From an uncultured Opitutales bacterium (GTDB lineage: Bacteria; Verrucomicrobiota; Verrucomicrobiia; Opitutales; Intestinicryptomonadaceae): a stretch of DNA of 24,281 bases. Position 1 is the stretch's first letter. Each line of letters opens with the position of its first letter. A program made the position numbers and the translations under genes. Shown here in pieces: positions 8,526 through 17,398 of the stretch. The stretch lies in assembly GCA_900545715.1 (NCBI GenBank), contig URAJ01000034.1, positions 1 through 24,281 of the forward strand, in the 5' to 3' direction. Below the pieces are notes generated by a model. It had not been told where the DNA came from and made no database searches. It was given only the letters and a program-made list of their open reading frames with translations.

Positions 8526-8739
8526 CGCGGTATAATGTGATAAAAAATGTTGCCCAAGAGCGGGCTGTACACGGGGGTGGCATTTAGTGTATTTGCACGC
8601 ATTGCGCAAAAGGCAGATTGTATTTAGGGGTATGCGCTTGTAGTGCGGAGGAGCGCATTGCGGCAAGGGCGGATTGTATGTGGAGTGGCATATAGTACAT
8701 TGGGGCGCATTGTACAAAGGGCGGATTTTACCGCCTGTG
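8526..8739. repeat. Four degenerate tandem repeats of about 53-55 bp
   Basis: Units run approximately 8526-8578, 8579-8631, 8632-8686 and 8687-8739. The conserved core is GCATTG, then a short variable part, then CAAGGGCGGATTGTA or a close variant. GCATTG, or ATGTTG in the first unit, occurs at 8547, 8599, 8655 and 8707, a spacing of 52, 56 and 52 bases. The first copy is the most degraded. A further GCATTG at 8765 lacks the rest of the core. Unit lengths are not multiples of three, so the array is not coding. There are no spacers and no exact repeats, so it is not CRISPR. Confidence 0.62.
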
Positions 8740-8977
8740 CGCGCCCGTGTTTCGGCGCAGACTGGCATTGTTTTTATTTGATATCGGGCTTGAAAAATTT
8801 ATTGTCGCTTTTGTTTTTTTTTAAGACTATAACTCTTGTTATTATAGCAACTTAAAATTAAGAAATTGAGGCGGGTACCCACTTGCCTTATAAATTTTCC
8901 GCTTTTTACGAAAATAAACAGGGTCGGAAAATTTTGCTTGTGGAATAGATAAAACTTTTTTTGCAGGAATTGCGGCG
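8740..8977. other. Gene-free AT-rich part of the mrdA-purF spacer
   Basis: The full spacer between mrdA and the next gene is 639 bases (8469-9107). Besides the repeat array, this part holds an AT-rich imperfect hairpin at 8821-8855: TTAAG pairs with CTTAA, and inside it CTATAAC pairs with GTTAT and ATAG around a TCTT loop, with one bulge. T-runs precede the hairpin rather than follow it, so it is not a terminator. I see no credible small gene. The open frames that cross it start inside the repeats and resemble nothing. Confidence 0.5.
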
Positions 8978-9014
8978 GCCCCAGATTGGGGCGCGCGGGG
9001 CGCGGAATTTTTTT
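8978..9014 (+). terminator. Possible intrinsic terminator upstream of the purF homologue
   Basis: GCCCC-AGATT-GGGGC (8978-8992) forms a perfect short hairpin. A second GC stem, CGCG/CGCG (8992-8995 with 9001-9004), is followed by seven T at 9008-9014. The two stems share a base, so only one can form. The site could end transcripts from the mre cluster just before the next promoter. The short stem and the 3-base offset of the T-run keep confidence low. Confidence 0.3.
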
Positions 9015-9032
9015 GCGATTCTACGATAAGGC

Positions 9033-9061
9033 TTGCCAAAAAGAATAGTCTCGAAGATATT
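9033..9061 (+). promoter_or_regulatory. Possible sigma-70-like promoter of the purF-malQ-ptsI unit
   Basis: TTGCCA (9033-9038) is followed after 17 bases by GATATT (9056-9061), matching consensus at five and four positions. The predicted start near 9068 leaves a leader of about 40 bases before the ATG at 9108. Confidence 0.4.
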
Positions 9062-9107
9062 TTCTGAACGATAATTTAAGAACAACTTCGCGCGAGCGTA
9101 ATTTTAT

Positions 9108-11024
9108 ATGAGCGATCCTATTAAACACGAGTGCGGCATAGCCGTAATCAGACTGTTAAAACCCCTAAAATACTATCAGGAAAAATACGGGACTCCGATA
9201 TACGGTTTCAACAAGCTTTTCCTCCTAATGGAAAAGCAGCATAACCGCGGGCAGGACGGAGCCGGCATCGGATCCGTGAAAATAGGCGTTCCCCCCGGCG
9301 AAAACTACATATTCCGCGAGCGCAACGCCAACCCCAACGGGCTCGCCAAGATTTTTGCCGACCAGCTGAAAATTTACAACCACAAGGTCAAGGCCGGGAT
9401 TATCCACCCCGAGTTTCCGGAGACCGTCAAGAGCAATTTCGACTACGCCGCAGAACTTCTGATAGGCCACTTGCGCTATGGCACGAGCGGCTCTTACGAT
9501 AAAAACACCTGCCATCCCTTTGCGCGCAAGAGCACATGGCCCGCCCGCAATCTGATGCTTGTTGGCAACTTCAATATAACCAATACCGAAGAACTGCAAA
9601 AAGCGCTGATACAGCGCGGCATCCACCCGGTTTTCAGCACGGACACGCAGGCAATATTGGAGGAAATATCGTTTCATCTCGATATAGAGCACGGGGAAAT
9701 CTACCGCCAGCTGCGCGACAAGGGCGTAGCGGGCGAGGATATTCTGAGAATGATGAACGAAAAGCTCAGCCCCCTTAGAATAGTAAGCAACGCCGCCAAA
9801 AACTGGGATGGCGGTTATGTGATAGCGGGCGCAATCGGCAACGGCGACGCATTTGTCCTGCGCGACGCAAACGGCATACGCCCGTGCTTCTATCTCAAAA
9901 ACGACGAGATTATCGCCTTTGCGTCGGAGCGCGTTCCGCTAATGACGGTCTTTGAGGCGGACGAGTCCGACGTAAAAGAGGTAAAGCCGGGGCATGTGTT
10001 TGTCGTAAAGTGCGACGGAACATGCTATGAGGAACCCTATAAGTCGGCGGGTGAAAAGAAGGCATGCACGTTTGAGCGCATATATTTTTCGCGCGGGAAC
10101 GACCCGCAGATATACGCCGAGCGCAAGGCGCTCGGGCGCTTGCTTTGCCAGAAACTGTACGAAAGCATAGGCAGGGATTTTAAAAATAGCGTTTTCAGCT
10201 ATATCCCGAATACGGCTGAGGTTGCCTATTACGGAATGCTGCACGGCTTGCGAATGATACGCAGGGCGCAGGTTAAAAAAGAGCTTGTTAAGGCTGTCGA
10301 AGAGGGCAGGGAGTTCACTGACGAATTTTTGGATTCGCTAATACTTGATAACTGGCCGCGCGGGGAAAAGATTGTCCACAAAGACATAAAATTGCGCACT
10401 TTCATTTCCCAGGAAAAAGACAGAATGTCTTTGGCTTCGCACGTTTACGACATAACTTACGGGGTTGTCACCCATAAGGATACGCTCGTATGCCTCGACG
10501 ACTCCATAGTGCGCGGAACCACCCTCCAGCAACAGATATTGTGCATATTAAGCCGCACGAATCCGAAGAAGATTGTCATAGCCTCTACCGCCCCGCAAAT
10601 ACGCTATCCCGACTGCTACGGCATAGATATGAGCGAGATTGGCAAGTTTATCGCATTCCAAGCCGCGATAAAACTCTTGAAGGAGCAGGGCAATGCCGAG
10701 CTTATAAAGGATGTGTACCGCCTGTGCTGCTCGCAAAAGGACAAACCTTCGCGCGAGATAAAAAATTATGTGAAGATGATCTATGAGCCGTTTACGGCGG
10801 ACAAAATTTCCGAAAAAATAGCGGAACTTGTCAGGCCCCAGAATGTGGCGTGGAACGGCGAATTGGAGATAGTTTTCCAGTCGATAGAAAATCTGCACAA
10901 GGCGATTACCACTTGCACGGGCGACTGGTATTTTACGGGCGACTACCCGACTCCCGGCGGCTACGCAGTTTTGAATAAAGCCTTTATAAACTACTACGAG
11001 AACAGGGAAGGCCGCAGCTATTAA
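9108..11024 (+). CDS. purF: Long-form amidophosphoribosyltransferase (PurF family)
   Basis: PurF transfers the amide nitrogen of glutamine to PRPP to give phosphoribosylamine, the first step of purine synthesis. The N-terminal Ntn glutaminase domain starts MSDPIKHECGIA, so Cys9 would be the nucleophile after removal of eight residues. RGQDGAG (47-53), HLRYGTSG (121-128) and GNFNITN (153-159) follow. The C-terminal phosphoribosyltransferase domain has the PRPP loop VCLDDSIVRGTT (461-472). At 638 residues it is well over 100 longer than typical PurF (about 470-505). The extra length lies in a charged helical stretch around 375-435 and a C-terminal extension ending in GDWYFTGDYPTPGGY. Similar long forms occur in Bacteroidota and relatives, sometimes beside a normal PurF, so this could be a paralogue rather than the main enzyme. 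The stop is 3 bases before malQ. Confidence 0.85.
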   Translation: MSDPIKHECGIAVIRLLKPLKYYQEKYGTPIYGFNKLFLLMEKQHNRGQDGAGIGSVKIGVPPGENYIFRERNANPNGLAKIFADQLKIYNHKVKAGIIHPEFPETVKSNFDYAAELLIGHLRYGTSGSYDKNTCHPFARKSTWPARNLMLVGNFNITNTEELQKALIQRGIHPVFSTDTQAILEEISFHLDIEHGEIYRQLRDKGVAGEDILRMMNEKLSPLRIVSNAAKNWDGGYVIAGAIGNGDAFVLRDANGIRPCFYLKNDEIIAFASERVPLMTVFEADESDVKEVKPGHVFVVKCDGTCYEEPYKSAGEKKACTFERIYFSRGNDPQIYAERKALGRLLCQKLYESIGRDFKNSVFSYIPNTAEVAYYGMLHGLRMIRRAQVKKELVKAVEEGREFTDEFLDSLILDNWPRGEKIVHKDIKLRTFISQEKDRMSLASHVYDITYGVVTHKDTLVCLDDSIVRGTTLQQQILCILSRTNPKKIVIASTAPQIRYPDCYGIDMSEIGKFIAFQAAIKLLKEQGNAELIKDVYRLCCSQKDKPSREIKNYVKMIYEPFTADKISEKIAELVRPQNVAWNGELEIVFQSIENLHKAITTCTGDWYFTGDYPTPGGYAVLNKAFINYYENREGRSY

Positions 11025-11027
11025 AAG

Positions 11028-12575
11028 ATGAGAGATTTTTCATGGTCTGGCAGGCGGGCGGCCGGAGTCTTCCTGCACATTTCGTCTCTGCCCTCGGAGT
11101 ACGGCATAGGCAATGTGGGTGAGGCCGCGGACTGCTTTTTCGACTTCCTTAAAAAGAGCGGATTTACCTATTGGCAGATTTGCCCACTCGGTCCGACTGG
11201 ATACGGAGACTCGCCGTACCAATCGTTTTCGGCATTCGCGGGCAACGTATATTTTGTGGACTTTGCGAAACTCGCGGCTGCGGGGCTGCTCGACGAATCG
11301 GACTTGGCTCCCCTGCGCAAACTTCCCGCCGACAAGTGCGACTACGGCGGTATTTATGCCCTAATACCGCAGCTCGTCCGCAAGGCGGCTAAAAATTTCA
11401 AGGCTCAGGCGGATTCGCGCGCAAAGGCCGACTTCGACGATTTTGTAAATGAAAACGCCGGCTGGCTTGAATCGTACGCCCTATTTTCGGCGTTGAAAAA
11501 AAAGTTCGGGGGAAAGCCGTGGTACGAATGGCCCAAAGAGTGCCGGACTATGAAATCGGCGCGCGCCCAGAAATTGTCGGAAGAAGACCTCGGCGAGATT
11601 TTTTCCGTAAAATTCGGGCAGTGGGCGTTTTTTAGGCAATACGAGGATTTCCGCAGGCGGGCGGCGGACGCCGGCGTAAAAATATTTGGAGACTTGCCCA
11701 TATTCGTATCGCTCGACTCGGTAGAAGTCTGGGAGCGCCCTGAGATATTCGATATGAAGCCCGACGGTACACCCGCAAATGTCGCGGGCGTGCCGCCCGA
11801 CTATTTTTCGGCGACGGGGCAGCTTTGGGGCAATCCCCTTTACGCATGGCGGAAATCAAAGGAGAAAGTTTACAAATTTTGGTTTGAGCGGGTGTCGGCG
11901 GCTCTCAAGATGTTTGACGTAATACGCTTCGACCATTTTAGGGGATTTGCCGATTATTGGTCGATACCCGCGTCCGCAAAGGACGCCCGCGAGGGAGTCA
12001 TGAAAAAGGGCCCCGGAAGGGAATTTTTCGACGCTCTAAAAAGGCGCTTCCCGAAAGGAAAATTTGTCGCCGAAGACTTGGGGTTGCTTTCAAAGGCTGC
12101 GTACGCCTTGCGCGACGAGCTGAACATACCCGCGATGGCAGTTTTGCAATTTGCCTTTGGCGACACTCCGGACAACCCGTACTTGCCGCACAATATAAAG
12201 AGGGAGTGCGTGTATTACACTGGCACCCACGACAACAATACGTCTATCGGCTGGTATGAAAACGCCCCAGAAAAACAAAAAGACATGTTCAGAAGGTATT
12301 TCCGCACTTCAGGCGACAGCCCAAATTGGGAAATGATACACGCGGTGATGATGAGTGTTGCGAAGATAGCGATATTCCCCATGCAGGATATCGCAGGGCT
12401 TGGGTCTGAATGCCGGACAAATACGCCAGGTGTCCCGTACGGAAACTGGCAATGGCGGCTTACACGCGGGCTTCTCGAGAGGGTCGAGCGCGTAAACGTG
12501 CCGTATCTTAGGGAAATTGTGGAGCTCAGCGGGCGCCTTAGAGAGTCCGACCCCAAAAAATGTGTTGAAATTTAG
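11028..12575 (+). CDS. malQ: 4-alpha-glucanotransferase (amylomaltase, GH77)
   Basis: MalQ moves alpha-1,4-glucan segments between maltodextrins and releases glucose, in glycogen or starch breakdown in the cytoplasm. The 515 residues match the short bacterial/plant type (about 500-520) rather than the 694-residue E. coli type. Family motifs occur in order: HISSLPS (17-23), GDSPYQS (60-66), GDLPIFVS (221-228), VAGVPPDYFS (252-261), VIRFDHFRGF with nucleophile Asp302, FVAEDLG with acid/base Glu349, and GTHDNNTS with Asp402. It begins 3 bases after the purF-type gene and ends 32 bases before ptsI, so the three genes are probably co-transcribed. Confidence 0.96.
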   Translation: MRDFSWSGRRAAGVFLHISSLPSEYGIGNVGEAADCFFDFLKKSGFTYWQICPLGPTGYGDSPYQSFSAFAGNVYFVDFAKLAAAGLLDESDLAPLRKLPADKCDYGGIYALIPQLVRKAAKNFKAQADSRAKADFDDFVNENAGWLESYALFSALKKKFGGKPWYEWPKECRTMKSARAQKLSEEDLGEIFSVKFGQWAFFRQYEDFRRRAADAGVKIFGDLPIFVSLDSVEVWERPEIFDMKPDGTPANVAGVPPDYFSATGQLWGNPLYAWRKSKEKVYKFWFERVSAALKMFDVIRFDHFRGFADYWSIPASAKDAREGVMKKGPGREFFDALKRRFPKGKFVAEDLGLLSKAAYALRDELNIPAMAVLQFAFGDTPDNPYLPHNIKRECVYYTGTHDNNTSIGWYENAPEKQKDMFRRYFRTSGDSPNWEMIHAVMMSVAKIAIFPMQDIAGLGSECRTNTPGVPYGNWQWRLTRGLLERVERVNVPYLREIVELSGRLRESDPKKCVEI

Positions 12576-12607
12576 GTCTTTGCTTTTAAAACTGCGTCTT
12601 TAAAAAA

Positions 12608-14383
12608 ATGAGAGAGGGCGAATCGCAGAAAAAACCCGAAACGGAAATAAAGGGATTTTCAGTTTCAAAGGGTATAGCGCACGGAGAGGCGTTTGTGCTT
12701 TTGCACAAAGAGCTCCAAACGCCCGTGTACGAAGTCCGCGACGCTGACAAGCCAGCCGAAATAAAGCGCTTTGAAAATGCGATACTGAAAACCCGCAAAG
12801 ACATTTTAGACGTAAAGTCGGAATTGTCCGAGGAGATAGGCTCCGCAGAGGCGTCTATTTTCGACGCGCACATACTCGTGCTCGAAGACGTCGCGGTAAT
12901 GCAGGAAACGCTCTCGATGTTCAAGGAAAATAACTACAATATCGAGTACTGCTATTCGAGCGTAATCAATAAATTTATAGCCGCATTCGAGCGCATTGAC
13001 GACCCCTATATAAAAGAGAGAATAGCCGACTTTAAGGACGTTTCGCGCAGGGTTCTTGGCAATATGCTCGGCGTTCAAACTTCCAAAATAGGGGCTTTGA
13101 GCGATCCGCTAATACTCGTAAGCTCGGATTTTGCCCCGGCGGATTTTTCGCTTGTCGATAAGAGCAAGATACTTGCGATAGTGACTGAAAAAGGCTCCCA
13201 GACAAGCCACACGGCCATTTTGTCGAGATCCCTCGGCATACCGTGCGTAGTTGGGATTCCCGAAGTTGCCAAAAAAGTTTCGACGGGCGACATGCTGCTC
13301 ATTGACGGTTACAACGGCAGCATTGTCATAAATCCCTCTGAAAGCACGGTGTCGCACTATACCGAGCTTGAATCGGCGCAGAAAGAGATTGAGGTTTTGT
13401 ACGCGACATCTCTACCGTACCCATCGGTGACCCCCGACGGAAGGGCGTTTTCGGTTGAGATAAACATAAGCTCTCCCGCCGACATATCCGAAAGCGTTAT
13501 GAGGTATTGCGACGGAGTCGGGCTTTTTAGAACCGAGAATTTCTTTATGGACTTCGGCGGATTCCCGGACGAGGAAAGCCAGTTCAAGACTTATCGTGAC
13601 GCCGCGTTGGCGGCGCGCGGAAAACCCGTCGTAATACGTACCCTCGATTTGGGCGGGGACAAAAATCTGAGCCTGATGAAAATGGACAGCAAGGAGGAAA
13701 ACCCCTTCATGGGCTATCGGGCCATAAGATTTTGCCTCGACCACCGCGACATATTTTTAACCCAGCTGAGGGCGATACTAAGGGCGAGCGCCTACGGAAA
13801 AGTCAAAATACTTTTGCCGATGATAAGCTCGATAAGGGAAGTCGAAAAGAGCAAGCTGCTAATAGAGCAGGCAAAGGAAGAGCTGACAAAAGCCTCTATG
13901 CCTTTCGATAAGAATATAGAGCTTGGGGTGATGATAGAAGTTCCGGGAGCCGCGCTTACGACAGACGTAATTGCGGCGGAATGCGACTTCATAAGTATCG
14001 GGACAAACGATTTGATTCAATACCTTTTGGCGGTTGACAGGGTAAACGACCTCGTGGCGAATTTGTACGAGCCGACCCACACTGCGGTTATACGCACGCT
14101 AAATATGGTCGTCTCTTACGCCTGCAAGGCGGGAATACCGGTAAGCGTTTGCGGCGAGCTTGCCGCCGACCCGATATTTGCGCCGCTATTGCTTGGCATG
14201 GGCGTCACCGAATTTAGCATGTCGGCAAAGTCTGTCAGCGAGATAAAATTTCTGTTGCGCAAGGTTCCGTTTGCAAAAGCGCGCGCCCTGAGAGACGAGA
14301 TTCTAACTCTAAACCGCTCTCGGCATATAGCGAGCCGTTTGCGCTCTTTCCATTACGAGGCTCTCGAACGTTTTTTAAAGTAG
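12608..14383 (+). CDS. ptsI: Phosphoenolpyruvate-protein phosphotransferase (PTS enzyme I)
   Basis: Enzyme I takes phosphate from PEP onto a histidine and passes it to HPr. The 591 residues cover the whole enzyme: the N-terminal HPr-binding domain, the phosphohistidine motif GSQTSHTA (His201), and the C-terminal PEP-binding TIM barrel with GLFRTENFFM (305-314), IRTLDLGGDK (343-352), IEVPGA (443-448), SIGTNDLIQY (463-472) and the CGEL motif with Cys515. The usual motif GG-RTSH reads GSQTSH here, a mild change next to the active histidine. No ptsH or sugar permease lies nearby, so a role in regulation is as likely as in sugar import. The stop is 3 bases before the following gene. Confidence 0.94.
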   Translation: MREGESQKKPETEIKGFSVSKGIAHGEAFVLLHKELQTPVYEVRDADKPAEIKRFENAILKTRKDILDVKSELSEEIGSAEASIFDAHILVLEDVAVMQETLSMFKENNYNIEYCYSSVINKFIAAFERIDDPYIKERIADFKDVSRRVLGNMLGVQTSKIGALSDPLILVSSDFAPADFSLVDKSKILAIVTEKGSQTSHTAILSRSLGIPCVVGIPEVAKKVSTGDMLLIDGYNGSIVINPSESTVSHYTELESAQKEIEVLYATSLPYPSVTPDGRAFSVEINISSPADISESVMRYCDGVGLFRTENFFMDFGGFPDEESQFKTYRDAALAARGKPVVIRTLDLGGDKNLSLMKMDSKEENPFMGYRAIRFCLDHRDIFLTQLRAILRASAYGKVKILLPMISSIREVEKSKLLIEQAKEELTKASMPFDKNIELGVMIEVPGAALTTDVIAAECDFISIGTNDLIQYLLAVDRVNDLVANLYEPTHTAVIRTLNMVVSYACKAGIPVSVCGELAADPIFAPLLLGMGVTEFSMSAKSVSEIKFLLRKVPFAKARALRDEILTLNRSRHIASRLRSFHYEALERFLK

Positions 14384-14386
14384 TCG

Positions 14387-15788
14387 ATGCCGAAAGAAAA
14401 TACAAAACAGGCCGTCGCGGAGATAAGGGCTGCGGGCGTTGAAGTCTCTATCTCCCCCGAAGATTTATTCGGGGCTTCTCTCGACCACACGCGGTACAGC
14501 TTTATGCCCGATGCGCGCGTTTGGGTTAGAAACGGCAACCGAGCTTGGCGTATGCGTAAGCGTGCGTGGCTCAGGAACGGGCTGCGCGGGCGGGTGCGTG
14601 CCTGTCGACGGCGGAATCGTGCTGGATCTGTCAAAGATAAATTTTATAGAAATTTATCCCGCCGAGAGGGCGGCCCGCGTTGGGGCGGGCGCGGTGACGG
14701 CGGACATAGACGCGCGCGCGGCGGAGTTTGGGCTCATGTACGCGCCAGATCCGTCATCGCATAAATATTCCTCGATAGGGGGGAATATATCTTGCAATGC
14801 GGGGGGCTTGCGCGCTGCAAAGTACGGAAATACGCGCGAAAACGTGCTTGCGCTTACGGCGTATCTCGCGGACGGCAGAAAGCTCGAATGCGGGAGGCCA
14901 ATAAAAAAATTTTCAGTCGGTCCGAATTTAAGGGATTTTTTTATAGGGTCCGAGGGCACATTTGGTGTGGTAGGTGAAGCTTGGGTTAAGCTGTTGCCGC
15001 GCCCGCGCGCAAAGCGGGCTGTGATAGCTTTCCCCAAAAGCGATTCCGACGCTTTTGATGCGGTGGAAAAGCTGATGCGCTCGCCGCTTACGCCTTCTAT
15101 ATGCGAATTTATGGACGCCGATACGCTGAAATGCGTAAGGGTTAAAAATCCGTCTATAAAAATAGACGCGCCTGAAAGCGCGGCCGCGCTGTTGCTCGAA
15201 TTCGACGGAGAGCCGATCCAAACCGAAGAGGACGCCAAAGCGGCCGAGAAGCTGCTTTCCGAATACGGAGCGCGCGCGGCGCGCGACGGGACAGAGGCCG
15301 AGCGCTTTTGGGAGGTAAGGCGGCGCGCGTCGCAATCAATGTACCTGCTTGGCGACTCGAAGGTGAATCAGGACATAGTCCTTCCGTTTTCGTCGGTGAA
15401 AAAGTATTTTGAGTTTTTTAAGAAGCTTGCGCACTCTTCCGGATTGCCGGCGCCCGTATTCGGGCATTCCGCCGACGGGAACTACCACATACATTTTATG
15501 TATTGCGCAGCGAATGTCGGCGACAGGCAAAAGGCGTGGGACGCCATGGAGCAAGCCGTAAAAAAAGCCATAGAGATGGGAGGGGCTGTGTCGGGAGAGC
15601 ACGGAATAGGCTTTTTGAAGTCAAAGTACATGCCTTTCCAGCACTCGGAGGCCGAGCTCGACACAATGAGGGCGCTCAAAAAGCTCTTTGATCCCAAAAA
15701 CATTCTAAACCCGCACAAAGTTTATTTCCCGGGAGCCGTGAAGGACATTCCGCCGCCGCTTACGGGTGTAAAACTTCCGTGGGATTAG
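14387..15788 (+). pseudogene. GlcD-type FAD-linked oxidase, broken by a frameshift near 14515-14535
   Basis: The family (FAD_binding_4 plus FAD-oxidase C domain) oxidises 2-hydroxyacids such as glycolate or D-lactate. The start at ATG 14387 gives a typical N-terminus up to RYSFMPDA (about residues 36-43), then the frame becomes nonsense and stops at 14764. The expected sequence resumes one frame over at LETATELGV and stays open to 15788, with RGSGTG, APDPSSH, IGGNISCNAGG, GHSADGNYHIHF and SGEHGIG all intact. About 10-14 residues normally found between PDA and the LA-x-x-x-GV helix are missing, so a deletion of 3k+2 bases (about 41) explains both the gap and the shift. Everything downstream looks functional, so the lesion is recent or a sequence error. 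A shortened product of 425 residues could start at ATG 14511. It follows ptsI by 3 bases. Confidence 0.75.
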
Positions 15789-15818
15789 GCGCGGCGGCGC
15801 CAGGCCGCTTGATAAGTC

Positions 15819-15847
15819 TTGCAAAGGGCGGCGGGCTTTTGTAAAGT
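15819..15847 (+). promoter_or_regulatory. Possible promoter of argH
   Basis: TTGCAA (15819-15824) is followed after 17 bases by TAAAGT (15842-15847), each matching the consensus at four of six positions. The start would be near 15854, about 35 bases before the ATG at 15889. The spacer contains CAAAGGGCGG, also found in the tandem repeats at 8715. Confidence 0.28.
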
Positions 15848-15888
15848 CCGGCGTTTAATTTTTTTTCGGCAAAGGCAGCTTTTTAGTT

Positions 15889-17298
15889 ATGAAGAACGCA
15901 AAGAAAGAACAGGCAAGCTGGGGCGGTAGGTTCTCGAAGGGGCCGAGCCGCCTTATGCTGAGATTTAGCGAGTCGGTGTCGTTCGACAGGCTTCTCGCGG
16001 AATTTGACATACGCGGCTCCGTGGCGCAGGCAAAAATGCTCGCGCATGTCGGGATAATTTCCAAGAAAGAATCGTCTGAAATCATATCAGGGCTCTCGAA
16101 AATTCTTAAAAAGATAAACGATGGAGAGTTTGAGTGGGACGAGTCTCTCGAAGACGTCCACATGAATATCGAGCAGGCCCTCACCCGCGACGTTCCCGCC
16201 GCCGCCAAGCTCCACACTGCCCGTAGCCGCAACGACCAAGTTGCGACTGACATGCGGCTCTTCTTTAAATTCGCGTGCGAGCAGATGGGTAAAAAAATCG
16301 GGGCTGCAATAAAGAGCCTCTTGAAGCTCGCTTCCGACAACAAGTCTATTCTGATACCCGGATACACGCATCTTCAAAGGGCGCAGCCTGTGAGCGTGGC
16401 GCACCACATACTCGCGTGGGTCGAGATGCTCGCAAGAGACGTCGAACGTTTTAATTTTTGCGCAGAGGGCGCGAACGTCTCGCCTTTGGGAAGCGGCGCG
16501 ATAGCGGGAACAACACTTCCAATCGACCGCCTGTATGCGGCTTCGCAACTCGGGTTTGTCGATCCCGGCACGGGGGATCCGATTGTCACGGGAAACAGCA
16601 TGGACGCCGTCGCCGACCGCGACATATTCTTGGAATTTGCGTTTAATTGCGCCGTATTCGGCACGCACCTTTCGCGCATAAGCGAGGACGTGATAATATG
16701 GAACACAAGCGAATTTGCGTTTGTAAAGCTGCCCGACGAGTTTACGACAGGCTCTTCACTCATGCCGCAAAAGAAAAACCCCGACGCTTTCGAGCTTATG
16801 CGCGGCAAGGCTGCGCGGCTTGCCGGGAATTTGACTGCGCTCATGACGCTCGTCAAGGGGCTTCCGCTGACTTACAATAGGGATTTGCAGGAGGATAAGC
16901 CTCCGATATTCGATTCCTACGAGCAGGCTTCAATATGCGCCGAGGTTTTGTGCGAATGCGCAAAGGGCATAAAATTTAACGCCAAGAAGTGCGCCGAGGC
17001 CGTCTCCGACCCTATGCTGCTTGCTACAGACCTCGCCGACTATTTTGTTATGAAGGGCGTTCCGTTCAGGGAGGCGCACCACATAGTAGGGAGGCTTGTG
17101 GCGCTCTCTGAAAAGAGCGGCGTGCCCATAAATGAACTTTCCGACGCCGAAGTATTCGCGCACTGCGACAAGGCGGATCCGTCTTGGCGCGACGTCTTTG
17201 ACTTAAAGCGCGCAATGTCTATGCGCGAGAAAATCGGAATGCCGGGGCTCAAACAAATCGATGCGCAGCTTGAGGCTTGGAATAAGATTTTCCAATAA
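15889..17298 (+). CDS. argH: Argininosuccinate lyase
   Basis: ArgH splits argininosuccinate into arginine and fumarate, the final step of arginine synthesis. The 469 residues match the family length (about 460). It has the N-terminal WGGRF (11-15), the substrate-binding HTARSRNDQ (109-117), [11 protein letters not shown] with His161, and the fumarase-superfamily signature [11 protein letters not shown] (288-298) with the catalytic serine. No other arginine gene is in the window. A lone argH is common, since arginine genes are scattered in many bacteria. It converges on glyS and is followed by two candidate terminators. Confidence 0.97.
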   Translation: MKNAKKEQASWGGRFSKGPSRLMLRFSESVSFDRLLAEFDIRGSVAQAKMLAHVGIISKKESSEIISGLSKILKKINDGEFEWDESLEDVHMNIEQALTRDVPAAAKLHTARSRNDQVATDMRLFFKFACEQMGKKIGAAIKSLLKLASDNKSILIPGYTHLQRAQPVSVAHHILAWVEMLARDVERFNFCAEGANVSPLGSGAIAGTTLPIDRLYAASQLGFVDPGTGDPIVTGNSMDAVADRDIFLEFAFNCAVFGTHLSRISEDVIIWNTSEFAFVKLPDEFTTGSSLMPQKKNPDAFELMRGKAARLAGNLTALMTLVKGLPLTYNRDLQEDKPPIFDSYEQASICAEVLCECAKGIKFNAKKCAEAVSDPMLLATDLADYFVMKGVPFREAHHIVGRLVALSEKSGVPINELSDAEVFAHCDKADPSWRDVFDLKRAMSMREKIGMPGLKQIDAQLEAWNKIFQ

Positions 17299-17326
17299 CA
17301 TCATAGCCCAAAATTTATTCTCCATG

Positions 17327-17358
17327 CGGCCGCGTTTTTTTTGCGCGCGCCGTTTTTT
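17327..17358 (+). terminator. Possible first terminator of argH
   Basis: CGGCCGCG (17327-17334) pairs with CGCG and GCCG (17344-17352) with one bulged C. The loop contains an eight-T run, and six T follow the stem. It lies 29 bases after the argH stop. The better site is the next one downstream. Confidence 0.4.
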
Positions 17359-17398
17359 ATTGGAATTGGGAAAAGGGCTTTCGCATTCTATGCACGCA

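Noticed and set aside
8526..8739. Possible CRISPR array
   Set aside because: The repeats are adjacent, degenerate and without unique spacers, and there are no cas genes.
8478..8768. Minus-strand open frame with many cysteines across the repeats
   Set aside because: Repeat units of 52-56 bases would shift its frame each time, and the protein has no consistent repeat or known motif.
8643..8855. Plus-strand 70-codon frame ending in a hydrophobic stretch
   Set aside because: It begins inside the repeats, has no ribosome site, and its hydrophobic end simply reflects T-rich DNA.
8842..9039. Minus-strand 65-codon frame in the gap before purF
   Set aside because: No known motif, no ribosome site, and it crosses a candidate terminator and promoter.
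14387..14764. A separate small 125-residue gene after ptsI
   Set aside because: Its first 43 residues are the oxidase N-terminus and the rest is out-of-frame translation of the same gene, so it is not independent.
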